NCBI GenBank assembly: GCA_001917585.1
Contig: MNEG01000069.1
Coordinates: forward strand, 1-43,003
Direction of reading: 5' to 3'
From: Candidatus Rokubacteria bacterium 13_1_40CM_68_15
GTDB taxonomy: Bacteria > Methylomirabilota > Methylomirabilia > Rokubacteriales > CSP1-6
Length of the DNA: 43,003 nucleotides
The position numbers and the translations under genes are program-made. The notes below the pieces were generated by a model. The model had not been told where the DNA came from and did no database searches. It saw only the letters and a list, made by a program, of their open reading frames with translations. Position 1 is the stretch's first letter. Each line of letters begins with the position of its first letter. Positions 1 through 9,064 of this stretch are shown here, piece by piece.

Positions 1-345
1 TCGTACAGCTGGGGCCAGACGGCGCGGCGCTGGGCGTCGATGGCGCACAGCGAGCGGAGCCAGGTGGCGCTCCGCCACCTGGCTCGCGTTCACCCTCAGC
101 TCGCGAAGTTGGACGTCGTACGCCGCACGGCCAGCTGGAGCTGGGACACTCACCCGTGGAGCGGCGGCGCGTTCGCCTGGTTCATGCCCGGACAGCACAC
201 CGCGCTGCATCGCCACGTCGTCGCTCCCGAGGGCCGCATCTACTTCGCCGGCGAGCATGTCTCGCTGACGCACACGTGGATGCAAGGCGCGCTGGAGTCC
301 GCACTGGTCGCCGTCCGGGAGATCCTGGCCGCGGCGTCGTCCTAG
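1..345 (+). CDS. Flavin-containing amine oxidase family protein, C-terminal fragment (truncated by window edge)
   Basis: Frame 1 is open to the stop at 343-345. C-terminal FAD-binding signature GRIYFAGEHVSLTHTWMQGALESALVAVREIL. Confidence 0.8.
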   Translation, partial: SYSWGQTARRWASMAHSERSQVALRHLARVHPQLAKLDVVRRTASWSWDTHPWSGGAFAWFMPGQHTALHRHVVAPEGRIYFAGEHVSLTHTWMQGALESALVAVREILAAASS

Positions 346-1047
346 CGTGGCGTGAGCTTCCGCACTCCACTGCGCCTCAGCTCGATCAGGCCAATCCCGT
401 CGTTGCCGATGACCCGGGTCGGCAGGCGCGACTCGTAGAGTGGCATGTACAGCGTCAGGTCCGTCGTCTCGATCGCGTAATCCCGGAACGTCCCCAGCTC
501 TCCGGCGAAGTGCGCCCTCGGCGTTGACGCCATAACGCGCACGCCACGTCTCCCGGCTGCCCTCGAGCATCGCGGCGTTGACGAAACAGATGAGCTGGAA
601 CGTGTCGTCGTCGACGAAGATCAACGCCGCGGACGGGATCACCTCCAGACGCCGTCCATCCATCGGTGCGCCGTCGACGGACCGGAGGTCCGGTGCCTCG
701 GCGCGCAGCAGTGCGCCGGCGTCGAGGCCAAGCAGCGATTTCACCTCATCACTCCGCCGCTCACTCTCGCCCCGGACGTGCGCCATGTTCGCGGCCACCC
801 CGATGGGCCCCAGCAGCACGCCGAGCGGCAGACTGCGCCGGGTGTCAGTGACGCCGAAGTATGAATTCTCGACGGAGTGCATAGCGAACTTCTCCCGCGG
901 CGTGGGCATCCGATTCGCGAGATACGTGGTCGGCACGGCGCCACCGGTCGCCTCCGGCGGCATCTTCGGCGTGACCGAGCCGCACGCGGAGACGAGTGAG
1001 GCGAGGATGAGCACGGCACCCGCGCGGACTGGCGTGGAACGACTCAC
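342..1047 (-). pseudogene. Lipoprotein-like protein with an apparent single-nucleotide frameshift
   Basis: Starts GTG at 1047 (VSRSTPVRAGAVLILASLVSACGS, lipobox LVSAC), overlapping the GDSL gene stop. Frame is open to about 510-525, then continues in another frame (AHFAGELGTFRDYAIETTDLTLYMPLYESRLPTRVIGNDGIGLIELRRSGVRKLTPR*). Total length is not a multiple of 3. Confidence 0.55.
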
Positions 1048-2216
1048 GACGCCTCCACCCTCATGGGGGGCCATCGCCCCATGACGATGTAGCCCAGCCG
1101 GTTCGGGTGCAGCTTGTCGCCGTCGCCTCCCGTCGTGGTGTTGTGCACGAACTCCGTCTTCATCGCGCCCGTGGTGGGATCCACGATCACCTTGTCGAAG
1201 TCGGCGACGCCGTCGAAGACCCCCGACGTGCGGATGAATTCGTTGAGCGCCTTGCGCTTCTCGTCTTGTTCGGGAAACCCATGATTCGCGTTGGTCGCGC
1301 CCAGCGCGGGCGGCAGCGTGGCGCCGATGACGCGCACGCCTGGAACGCGCGAGCGAATACGGCCGACGGTCTCCCTCATCCCGGCCTGCACGGCTTCGAC
1401 CGTCGCATTGCCGTTCTTGCTGAAGTCGTTGATACCTTCGAGCCAGATCACGGTCGCCACGCCGGAGAGTGACAGCACGTCGCGCTCGAGGCGCGCCATC
1501 GCCGACGGCCCGCCGGGGAAGGGCTTCTGCGTCGAGTATTCCCCGGGTCCGACCACCTGGTTGCCGCCGATGCCGGCGTTGACCACCGAAACACGGTTGC
1601 CGTGAACGGCGCGCAGCCGCCGCGCGAGCACGTCGGGCCAGCGGTCGTCACCGTTCAGCGTCGACAGCGTCCCGTCCGTGATGGAGTCGCCGAAGGCGAC
1701 GACGGCGTACGCGCCGGCCGGCACCTTCATGTCGAGCGCATCGAGGAAGTACCACGATGCCGTGCTCAGCGGAAAGACCGACTCGCTCTCGTCGTGGCCC
1801 TTCGATCCGGCGCCCGGCATCGTCACGTAGGACGTCTGCAACGCCTTGGCGTGCCACGTCATCGGGCCGCTCTCGCCCGCGATGTGAAAGCTCACCGCCA
1901 GCTTACGGCCGGCGAGCTCCGACGCCGCCGCATTGCGGACGAACGAAAGGGCGACGGCGTCACTCCACGCCGATTCACCGGGCGGGATCCTGACGCTGGC
2001 CTTGCCGGCGAACGTCACGCGGCGGTTGGTGCCGGGGACGATGGCGGAGCTCGTCTGGTGCAGCCCGACGAAGACGCCATCGAACGTGACGGGTCTCGCG
2101 CCGAGCACGTTGGAAAACCGGAGCCGGGCCTCGCGCCCCCAGATCTCGGGCTTCACGATCATCCGGAACGACTGGTCGCGGGCGCCCGTCTCGCCGGATG
2201 GAAACGCCAGCCTCAT
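1044..2216 (-). CDS. SGNH/GDSL-type esterase family protein
   Basis: 390 aa; GDSL block I AVVAFGDSITDGT, block V-like DKLHPNRLGY, preceded by a beta-sandwich-like N-terminal region. Confidence 0.85.
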   Translation of the reverse strand: MRLAFPSGETGARDQSFRMIVKPEIWGREARLRFSNVLGARPVTFDGVFVGLHQTSSAIVPGTNRRVTFAGKASVRIPPGESAWSDAVALSFVRNAAASELAGRKLAVSFHIAGESGPMTWHAKALQTSYVTMPGAGSKGHDESESVFPLSTASWYFLDALDMKVPAGAYAVVAFGDSITDGTLSTLNGDDRWPDVLARRLRAVHGNRVSVVNAGIGGNQVVGPGEYSTQKPFPGGPSAMARLERDVLSLSGVATVIWLEGINDFSKNGNATVEAVQAGMRETVGRIRSRVPGVRVIGATLPPALGATNANHGFPEQDEKRKALNEFIRTSGVFDGVADFDKVIVDPTTGAMKTEFVHNTTTGGDGDKLHPNRLGYIVMGRWPPMRVEAS

Positions 2217-2367
2217 GTCGGGTTGTGCCGAGGATTACCGACCGGGTAGGGGCCCTGGATGGCCCGGATCGACGCCGGCATCATAGGTTCGGGCGGCGCG
2301 CGGGCGCAATGGCGTCGCCGAGGTCACGGGACCGTGGTAGCTTGAGCTCCCCGAAGAGGTGACGTCC

Positions 2368-4122
2368 ATGGACGAGTCCCCGGATGTGAAGGCGCGCACC
2401 GAAATCCGCGACGGCATGAAGATCACGTGGCACCAGCCGATCCCGATGGACGACGGTACCGTGCTGCGCGCCGACGTGTTCGCGCCGATCGCCGACGGCA
2501 GGTATCCGGTGATCCTCACGTACGGCGTCTACGCCAAGGGGCTCGCTTACCAGGACGGCTATCCGCACCAGTGGAAGAAAATGGTCGAGGATCACCCCGA
2601 GATCCTCGAGGGCTCGACCAACAAGTACCAGAACTGGGAGGTCACCGACCCCGAACGCTGGATCCCCCACGGCTACATCGTCATCCGGGTGGATTCACGC
2701 GGCGCCGGCTGGTCGCCCGGCGTCATGGACTGCAACAGCGCGCGCGAGATCGAGGACCTCTACCAGTGCATCGAGTGGGCGGGCACGCAGCCCGCGTGCA
2801 ACGGCAAGGTCGGCATGCTCGGCATCTCCTACTACGCGAGCAACCAGTGGCGGGTCGCCGGCCTGCACCCGCCACCCCTGGCCGCGATCATCCCGTGGGA
2901 GGGCCAGAACGACCGCTACCGCGACTCCGGCTACCACGGCGGCATCCTCAGCGAGTTCCAGAAGCTCTGGGCGAAGCACCAGGTCGTGAACATCCAGTAC
3001 GGCCTCGGCGCGCGCGCGAAGAAGAATCCCAACACCGGTGAATCGGTGGCCGGGCCGGTCACGCTCTCCGACGAGGAGCTGGCCAAGAACCGCGTCGACG
3101 TCTTCGAGGACCTGAAAAGGCACCCGCTCGACGATGAGTGGCACCGCTCACGGTCCGCCGATCTCGCCAAGGTGACGCTGCCCCTGCTCACGTGCGCCAA
3201 CTGGGGAGGCCAGGGCATCCACCCACGCGGCAACTTCAACGGCTTCACGGAGACGAACGCGAAGGAAAAATGGCTCGAGGTCCACGGCGACTCGCACTGG
3301 TCGCTGTTCTCGTCCGGGTACGGCCTGGCCCTCCAGAAGAAGTTCTTCGATCACTTCCTGAAGGGCATGGACAACGGCTGGGAGAAGATGCCGCGGGTCA
3401 CGCTGAACGTCCGGCATCCCGGCGAGAAGTTCGTGCTGCGCCACGAGCACGAGTGGCCGCTGGCCCGCACGCAGTGGACGAAGCTCTACCTCGACGTCGC
3501 CGGCCGCGCGTTGAGCCCGAAGCCGATCGACACGCCGGCCAAGATCCAGTACGAGGCGCTGGGCTCGGGCGTGCTCTTCTCGATGACCCTCGACCGCCCG
3601 ACCGAGATCACCGGCCCCATCGCGGCCAAGCTGTTCATCTCGTCATCGACCACCGACGCCGACCTCTTCCTCGTGGTGCGCGTGTTCGACCCGAGCGGCA
3701 AGGAGCTGACGTTCATGGGGTCGACCGACCCCAACACGCCGATCGCCAACGGCTGGCTGCGCGCGTCGCATCGGCGCCTCGACCCGAAGAAGAGCAAGCC
3801 CTGGCAGCCTTACCATCCGCACGATCGCGTCGAGCCATTGGCGCCCGGAGACGTCTACGAGGGTGACGTCGAGATCCTGCCGACCTCCATCGTGCTGCCT
3901 GCCGGTTGGCGCGTGGTGCTGAACGTGCGCGGCCGTGATTACGAGTACGAGGGCGAGCTATCGGAGTTCGGCAAGGCCTTCCACTACGGCACTCGTGGCA
4001 CCGGCGGCATGACCCACAACGATCCGGACAGCCGGCCGAAGGCGGTCTTCGACAACCGCGTCACCATTCATTCCGGCGGCGATCGCCAGTCGTGGGTGGT
4101 GCTGCCCATCATCCCGGCGTAG
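2368..4122 (+). CDS. CocE/NonD family hydrolase (X-Pro dipeptidyl-peptidase S15-like)
   Basis: N-terminal DGTVLRADVFAPIADGRYPVILTYGVYAKG, GKVGMLGISYYASNQW nucleophile elbow, C-terminal jelly-roll. RBS-like agaggtg upstream of ATG 2368. Confidence 0.9.
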   Translation: MDESPDVKARTEIRDGMKITWHQPIPMDDGTVLRADVFAPIADGRYPVILTYGVYAKGLAYQDGYPHQWKKMVEDHPEILEGSTNKYQNWEVTDPERWIPHGYIVIRVDSRGAGWSPGVMDCNSAREIEDLYQCIEWAGTQPACNGKVGMLGISYYASNQWRVAGLHPPPLAAIIPWEGQNDRYRDSGYHGGILSEFQKLWAKHQVVNIQYGLGARAKKNPNTGESVAGPVTLSDEELAKNRVDVFEDLKRHPLDDEWHRSRSADLAKVTLPLLTCANWGGQGIHPRGNFNGFTETNAKEKWLEVHGDSHWSLFSSGYGLALQKKFFDHFLKGMDNGWEKMPRVTLNVRHPGEKFVLRHEHEWPLARTQWTKLYLDVAGRALSPKPIDTPAKIQYEALGSGVLFSMTLDRPTEITGPIAAKLFISSSTTDADLFLVVRVFDPSGKELTFMGSTDPNTPIANGWLRASHRRLDPKKSKPWQPYHPHDRVEPLAPGDVYEGDVEILPTSIVLPAGWRVVLNVRGRDYEYEGELSEFGKAFHYGTRGTGGMTHNDPDSRPKAVFDNRVTIHSGGDRQSWVVLPIIPA

Positions 4123-4184
4123 GGGAGTGCCTGATGTCGCGCGGGCGGATGAAGAGGTCTCCGGGCGGTGCGCCCGACCGGCAG

Positions 4185-4580
4185 CTAGGTTGCCGCCGCC
4201 GCCGGGGGTCGCTTCGACGTGATTATGTACGCATGCTTGATAGGCAATCCGAAGAAATTGCTGTCTCTGACCTCGACGCTTCCATGCTCAACGTGAATAG
4301 CCCTGTTGAGGTTCTCAACGGCAACATCCTTCGGGTCTATCAGTACGATCCGCGAGAGATTAGTCAGATCTCGCTCGCCAAGCTTTGACTTGATCTGGTC
4401 GACCAGGTAGCTAACGGCAGCCCGCTTGTCATCACCAAGCCACGGCGCAGAAACAATCAAATCCCAACGGTCGGGAACGTCCTCACGCATGAAAAGGGCG
4501 AAAAGAGTAAAGTCGCCCTTCTCCTGGGCAATCTGAGACTCCAGCCGGGTAAATTTCTCTGTGAGTTCCGCCACTGTCAT
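4185..4580 (-). CDS. Uncharacterised 131-aa partner of a HEPN-domain gene
   Basis: Start overlaps the stop of the upstream HEPN gene (ATGA). Conserved-looking GDFTLFALFMREDVPDRWDLIVSAPWLGDDKRAAVSYLVDQIKSKL. Appears less GC-rich than flanks. Confidence 0.7.
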   Translation of the reverse strand: MTVAELTEKFTRLESQIAQEKGDFTLFALFMREDVPDRWDLIVSAPWLGDDKRAAVSYLVDQIKSKLGERDLTNLSRIVLIDPKDVAVENLNRAIHVEHGSVEVRDSNFFGLPIKHAYIITSKRPPAAAAT

Positions 4581-4958
4581 AGGACCACCAATAACCCGTC
4601 GGCTGCTTGGATCATCGCTACGGCGTCAGCTTGCTGCGCTGTGCCGATGACATTGTAGCGTGACTCGACCTTCCAAACCGCGACCGTGTTCCAGATCGTA
4701 AAGTGATTCTGCTTAATTTTTGGCTCCTGCCCGGATAGACGTAACAACACATCGAGTTCGTGGGTCTGGAAGCTCCGGTACGCCTGTGCTCGGAAACTCG
4801 GGCCAGTTCAGTGTGCGACAAATCCTCGCCTTGAGGGCGACCTCTACGGCGTAACCACACAAATACGTAGCACCATCAAAGCGGCCAGTAGACAGCAACG
4901 TTTTAGCATCATCAAGCCGGGCCCGCGCGATCTTGTCGAGTTCGATAACGGGGATCAT
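4577..4958 (-). pseudogene. HEPN-domain protein, apparent frameshift near 4778-4784
   Basis: First frame: MIPVIELDKIARARLDDAKTLLSTGRFDGATYLCGYAVEVALKARICRTLNWPEFPSTG. Then in another frame: YRSFQTHELDVLLRLSGQEPKIKQNHFTIWNTVAVWKVESRYNVIGTAQQADAVAMIQAADGLLVVL*. RSFQTH matches the HEPN RX4-6H motif. Confidence 0.65.
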
Positions 4959-5248
4959 TGGTACGCGTGGTGAAGAGAGTCGGGGCCGAGGGCCGTCGGC
5001 GGCGCCCAGCGCGACGAGAACGCCCTCCCTCCCGCGATGGGGACTCCTGAACGCATGACAGCAGAATCATAGTTTCCCAGGACAAATGCGCGCAATGTGT
5101 CAGAGATTCAATACGCGGGCTGATGACGGGAATCGGTCGTCCGGGCAGGTGCCGGTCGCGATTGGCGTCACTCGAGGCTCATGGTACGTTGAGCGCCCCG
5201 AACCAAACGGACGCCGAAATCTCGAGCGAGGACGAAGGGAGAAACGCA

Positions 5249-7006
5249 ATGACCGAATCCGCGGGGATAAAAATGCGGACTGAGATCCGCGACGGCATGC
5301 GCATCGACTGGCACGTCCCGATCGCGATGGACGACGGCATCGTGCTGTGCGCCGACGTGTATCGTCCGATCGCCGACGGTCGCTACCCCGTCATCCTCTC
5401 CCACGGTGTATACGCCAAGGGGCTCTCCTATCAGGAGGGCTACCCGATGCAATGGCAGAAGATGATCCTGGACCACCCCGAGATCCTCGAGGGCTCGACC
5501 AACAAGTACCAGGCGTGGGAAGTCACCGATCCCGAGCGCTGGGTGCCCCACGGATACGTCGTCGTCCGCGTCGACTCGCGCGGCTCGGGGTGGTCGCCCG
5601 GTTACCTCGATCCGCTCTGTCCGCGCGAGGACGACGACCTCGCCGCCTGCATCGAGTGGGCGGGAACGCAGCCGTGGAGCAACGGCAAGGTCGGCATGCT
5701 CGGCATCTCCTATTACGCCGTCAACCAGTGGCGCGTGGCCGCCAAGCCCCATCCTCGCCACCTGGCCGCGATCATCCCGTGGGAGGGCTTCAACGACTTC
5801 TACCGCGATCCCGCGTATCACGGCGGTATCCTCAGCGAGTTCATGAAGCGCTGGGCGCCCATCCAGGCGCTCACCGTGCAGCACGGGCTCGGCATCCGCG
5901 CGAAGAAGAACCCGAACACCGGCGAGTCCGTCGCCGGCCCCGAGACGTTGCCCGACGACGACCTCGCGAAGAACCGCACCGATCCTCACGTGGACCTCCT
6001 CGCCCATCCGCTCTGCGACGACTGGCACAAGGAGCGCTCGGCCGATCTGTCCCAGGTCACGGTGCCGCTCCTGTCCTGCGCCAACTGGGGCGGCCAGGGC
6101 ATCCACCCGCGCGGGAACTTCAACGGCTTCGTGCAGGCGTCCTCCACGGAGAAGTGGCTCGAGGTCCACGGCGAGTCGCACTGGTCGCTGTTCTCGTCTG
6201 GCTACGGCCTCGCGCTGCAGAAGAAATTCTTCGATCACTTCCTGAAGAGCGTGGCCAACGGCTGGGAGAAGACGCCACGGGTGACGCTCAACATCCGCCA
6301 TCCCGGCGAGAAGTTCGTCCTGCGCCACGAGCACGAATGGCCGCTGGCCCGCACGAGGTGGACGAAGTTCTATCTCGATCCGGCCGCGCTGGCGTTGACC
6401 GACGCGCCGGGAGCGCCGGGCACGGTGGCGTACGACGCGCTCGGCCAGGGCGTGACGTTCGCGATGACGACGACCCGCGAGACCGAGATCACCGGGCCCA
6501 TCGCGGCCAAGCTGTTCGTCTCGTCATCCACCGTCGACGCCGACCTGTTCCTGGTCGTGCGCGTCTTCGACCCGAATGGTCGGGAGCTCACGTTCTTCGG
6601 CTCGACCGATCCGAACACGCCCATCGCCAACGGCTGGCTCCGCGCCTCCCATCGTCGGGTCGATCCCACGAAGAGCGCGCCCGGGCAGCCCTATCACCCG
6701 CACGATCGCGCCGAGCCGCTGGCGCCCGACCAGGTGTACGAGTGCGAGGTGGAGATCCTGCCCACCTGTATCGTCGTGCCGGCGGGCTGGCGCGTGGCGC
6801 TCACGGTGCGCGGGAAGGACTACGAGTACGAGGGTGACCTGGACGAGTTCGGGAAGAGGTTCCACTACAGCACGCGGGGCACCGGCGGCATGACCCACAA
6901 CGACCCGATCAGCCGGCCACGCGACGTCTTCGGCGGCACCGTGACGCTGCACGCCGGCGGCGATCGCGCGTCCTACGTGCTGTTGCCGATCATCCCGTCC
7001 CGGTGA
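5249..7006 (+). CDS. CocE/NonD family hydrolase, second tandem paralogue
   Basis: Strong full-length similarity to the 2368-4122 product (DGIVLCADVYRPIADGRYPVILSHGVYAKG; GKVGMLGISYYAVNQW). ATG 5249 after gaagggagaaacgca. Confidence 0.9.
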   Translation: MTESAGIKMRTEIRDGMRIDWHVPIAMDDGIVLCADVYRPIADGRYPVILSHGVYAKGLSYQEGYPMQWQKMILDHPEILEGSTNKYQAWEVTDPERWVPHGYVVVRVDSRGSGWSPGYLDPLCPREDDDLAACIEWAGTQPWSNGKVGMLGISYYAVNQWRVAAKPHPRHLAAIIPWEGFNDFYRDPAYHGGILSEFMKRWAPIQALTVQHGLGIRAKKNPNTGESVAGPETLPDDDLAKNRTDPHVDLLAHPLCDDWHKERSADLSQVTVPLLSCANWGGQGIHPRGNFNGFVQASSTEKWLEVHGESHWSLFSSGYGLALQKKFFDHFLKSVANGWEKTPRVTLNIRHPGEKFVLRHEHEWPLARTRWTKFYLDPAALALTDAPGAPGTVAYDALGQGVTFAMTTTRETEITGPIAAKLFVSSSTVDADLFLVVRVFDPNGRELTFFGSTDPNTPIANGWLRASHRRVDPTKSAPGQPYHPHDRAEPLAPDQVYECEVEILPTCIVVPAGWRVALTVRGKDYEYEGDLDEFGKRFHYSTRGTGGMTHNDPISRPRDVFGGTVTLHAGGDRASYVLLPIIPSR

Positions 7007-7012
7007 GCGAGC

Positions 7013-7771
7013 TCAGAACGGCTCGATGCGCCAGATCGGTCCCATGAAATAGAGCGGGCCCTCCGCCTTCAAGAAGGCCGGGGCCTCGCCGGGGAGGATC
7101 CAGCAGCGCACGCTGGGCGCATCGAAGAGCAGCAGGGACGCGAAGAACCCCAGCTCGGGACGGATGACGTAGCGAGCGGCCTGCGCCGGCGCCTCGTTGA
7201 GCAGAACCTGCTCGTCGGGCATCGGAGTGAGCCGCAGCTTGACCACGCGTGGCTTCGGTGTGAAGGCGACCATGCTGACCGTGTCGGCCGTCCCGGGTGG
7301 CAGGTTCTTGAGGATCAGCGTCAGCATGCCGTTGTACGCGTCGTCGGGGACCTCGAACTTGCCGTCCAGGACTTCTTCGGGGCTGTCTTCGTCGCCGCGA
7401 TGGCGGACCGTGTACGCCCCACTCTGCCGGTCGATCGAGACTTCCAGGGTCTCCGGAAACGAGGGGCCACGCTGGATGAGGCGGTAGCTCTCCATCTTGA
7501 ACACCCCGCGCTGGGAGAAGACCACGCTCTCATCGTGAACCGAGCCGTCCTTGAAGCGGAACACCAACCGGCTCTGGACGCGGTCCTCGCGGGCTATTTG
7601 GACGAAATCGCCGAACGCGAGCGTCTTGCCCTCCAGCGACCGGACGGCGGGAAAAGCGCGCGTCACCCCTTCCGGAAAGCGGACGGTGACTGGCTCGCCC
7701 CAGGCCGTGGCCCAGAGCAAGAGGGAGAGACCCAACCCGAGGAGTGCGGATCGCCGGAATCGCATCCGCAA
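7013..7771 (-). CDS. Secreted hypothetical protein
   Basis: 252 aa with N-terminal signal peptide (RRSALLGLGLSLLLWATAWG); long clean ORF. Confidence 0.7.
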   Translation of the reverse strand: MRMRFRRSALLGLGLSLLLWATAWGEPVTVRFPEGVTRAFPAVRSLEGKTLAFGDFVQIAREDRVQSRLVFRFKDGSVHDESVVFSQRGVFKMESYRLIQRGPSFPETLEVSIDRQSGAYTVRHRGDEDSPEEVLDGKFEVPDDAYNGMLTLILKNLPPGTADTVSMVAFTPKPRVVKLRLTPMPDEQVLLNEAPAQAARYVIRPELGFFASLLLFDAPSVRCWILPGEAPAFLKAEGPLYFMGPIWRIEPF

Positions 7772-7810
7772 CAGGCTAAGCGGGCGGCCACGGCGGTTAA
7801 ATCCACCGTA

Positions 7811-7830
7811 CGATATAGGAACCTATATCG
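7811..7830. promoter_or_regulatory. Perfect inverted repeat CGATATAGG-AA-CCTATATCG (operator-like)
   Basis: 9-bp arms, 2-nt spacer, 40 bp upstream of the start of the minus-strand gene ending at 7771. Confidence 0.5.
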
Positions 7831-7845
7831 CCGGATAGAGGCCGG

Positions 7846-8541
7846 CTATGCTCTGGCGGTTCCTTGGGCGCCGGACGGAATATCCCCGTAGCTCTGAACC
7901 GTCACCCTGCCATTGGACGCCGTCAACGAGTGCGCGCGTGGAAGCTTGCTGATGCCGCAGATGATCGAATGCGGCTCGGGAACGAGGTCGAACTCGAGAG
8001 ACCGCGACACCGTCAGCTCGAGCTCGTGGTCCACAGCGGGGTGCGCCAGGACCGCCCGCAGTTCCGAACCGAAGATCAGCCAGCCCTTCGCCACGGCGTA
8101 ATAGAGACGCTTCTCGCCCATGCGATCCCCGGCCAGGAAGAGCTGCTCACGCTGCTGGTCCCAGATGGCGAGCACAAACACGCCGTTGAACAGGCTCAGA
8201 CAGCCGTCGCCGAACTCCTGCCAGGCATGGGCGACGACCTCGGTATCACCCGTCGTCGCGAAACGATGACCCCGACTCACCAGGTCATCACGAATCTCAG
8301 GAAAGTTATAGATCGAGCCGTCCAGGACGACGTGCACCGACCCATCCCCGTTCGTGACGGGCCGGTCGCCGCTTTCTCCGGCCCTCCTGAGGCGCCGGGC
8401 CACGCCCAGTCCGAAGCGATCGTCGACGTAGTACCCCCACGCGTCGCCGCCTGGGTGTTGCAGCGAGCGCGTCATGCGCTCGAGGACGCTCGGATCGGGG
8501 CGTTCAGACGAAGGCGCGAGGAAGCCAGCGATTCCGCTCAT
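7846..8541 (-). CDS. Truncated, degenerate class II glutamine amidotransferase (AsnB N-terminal-like) domain
   Basis: MSGIAGFLAPSSERPDPSVLERMTRSLQHPGGDAWGYYVDD...DGSIYNFPEIRDDL...GDTEVVAHAWQEFGDGCLSLFNGVFVLAIWD. Ser at position 2 instead of the catalytic Cys; no synthetase domain. Confidence 0.75.
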   Translation of the reverse strand: MSGIAGFLAPSSERPDPSVLERMTRSLQHPGGDAWGYYVDDRFGLGVARRLRRAGESGDRPVTNGDGSVHVVLDGSIYNFPEIRDDLVSRGHRFATTGDTEVVAHAWQEFGDGCLSLFNGVFVLAIWDQQREQLFLAGDRMGEKRLYYAVAKGWLIFGSELRAVLAHPAVDHELELTVSRSLEFDLVPEPHSIICGISKLPRAHSLTASNGRVTVQSYGDIPSGAQGTARA

Positions 8542-8721
8542 GGCGCCTCTCCGTCCAGTTTCTTGGCACGGGCCGGACACGAAAATCCAGAACTCATACC
8601 GCCTCCATTCATCGGAGGGACGTAGTCTCGTTGCCCCCTCTCCCGAGTGAGGAGAGGCTCTGTTGACCACTGCGACCGGCACGATTACGCCGGGCAGCGG
8701 CAGCACGTCAACGGGCGAGAG

Positions 8722-9009
8722 CTACGAAGTCGGAGGAGCCCGGGCAGTTCGGGGGGAGGGATCGGTCAGGTCGACGGCCGTGTCGTTGCCGGGCAAGACG
8801 ACCGCGACGACGACATCGACACAGTCACCGCTGCTGATGGGTGCTCTCTCGATCACGCTCTGAAGGTTGAGAGCCGCCAGAACCTCGGCGTCGAAGTCCG
8901 CGTCGAAGAGCCCGTCCGTCCACGCCTCATAGGTGGCGGCGCCCGCAAAGGGCGTGAACACGATGAAGCTGAGGAGGAGGAGGACGCTCAGGCGAAGACC
9001 AGCGTGCAT
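8722..9009 (-). CDS. Small secreted hypothetical protein
   Basis: MHAGLRLSVLLLLSFIVFTPFAGAATYEAW: signal peptide followed by a short acidic domain. Confidence 0.45.
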   Translation of the reverse strand: MHAGLRLSVLLLLSFIVFTPFAGAATYEAWTDGLFDADFDAEVLAALNLQSVIERAPISSGDCVDVVVAVVLPGNDTAVDLTDPSPRTARAPPTS

Positions 9010-9064
9010 TTTATCGAGGGTACTCCATGACGTCGGGATGCCACAAGACAAAGTTTAGGACATC

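Noticed and set aside
5168-6334. 388-aa minus-strand ORF antisense to the second CocE gene
   Set aside because: Shadow ORF from high-GC codon bias; low-complexity R/V/A/L-rich translation and an excellent sense-strand family match.
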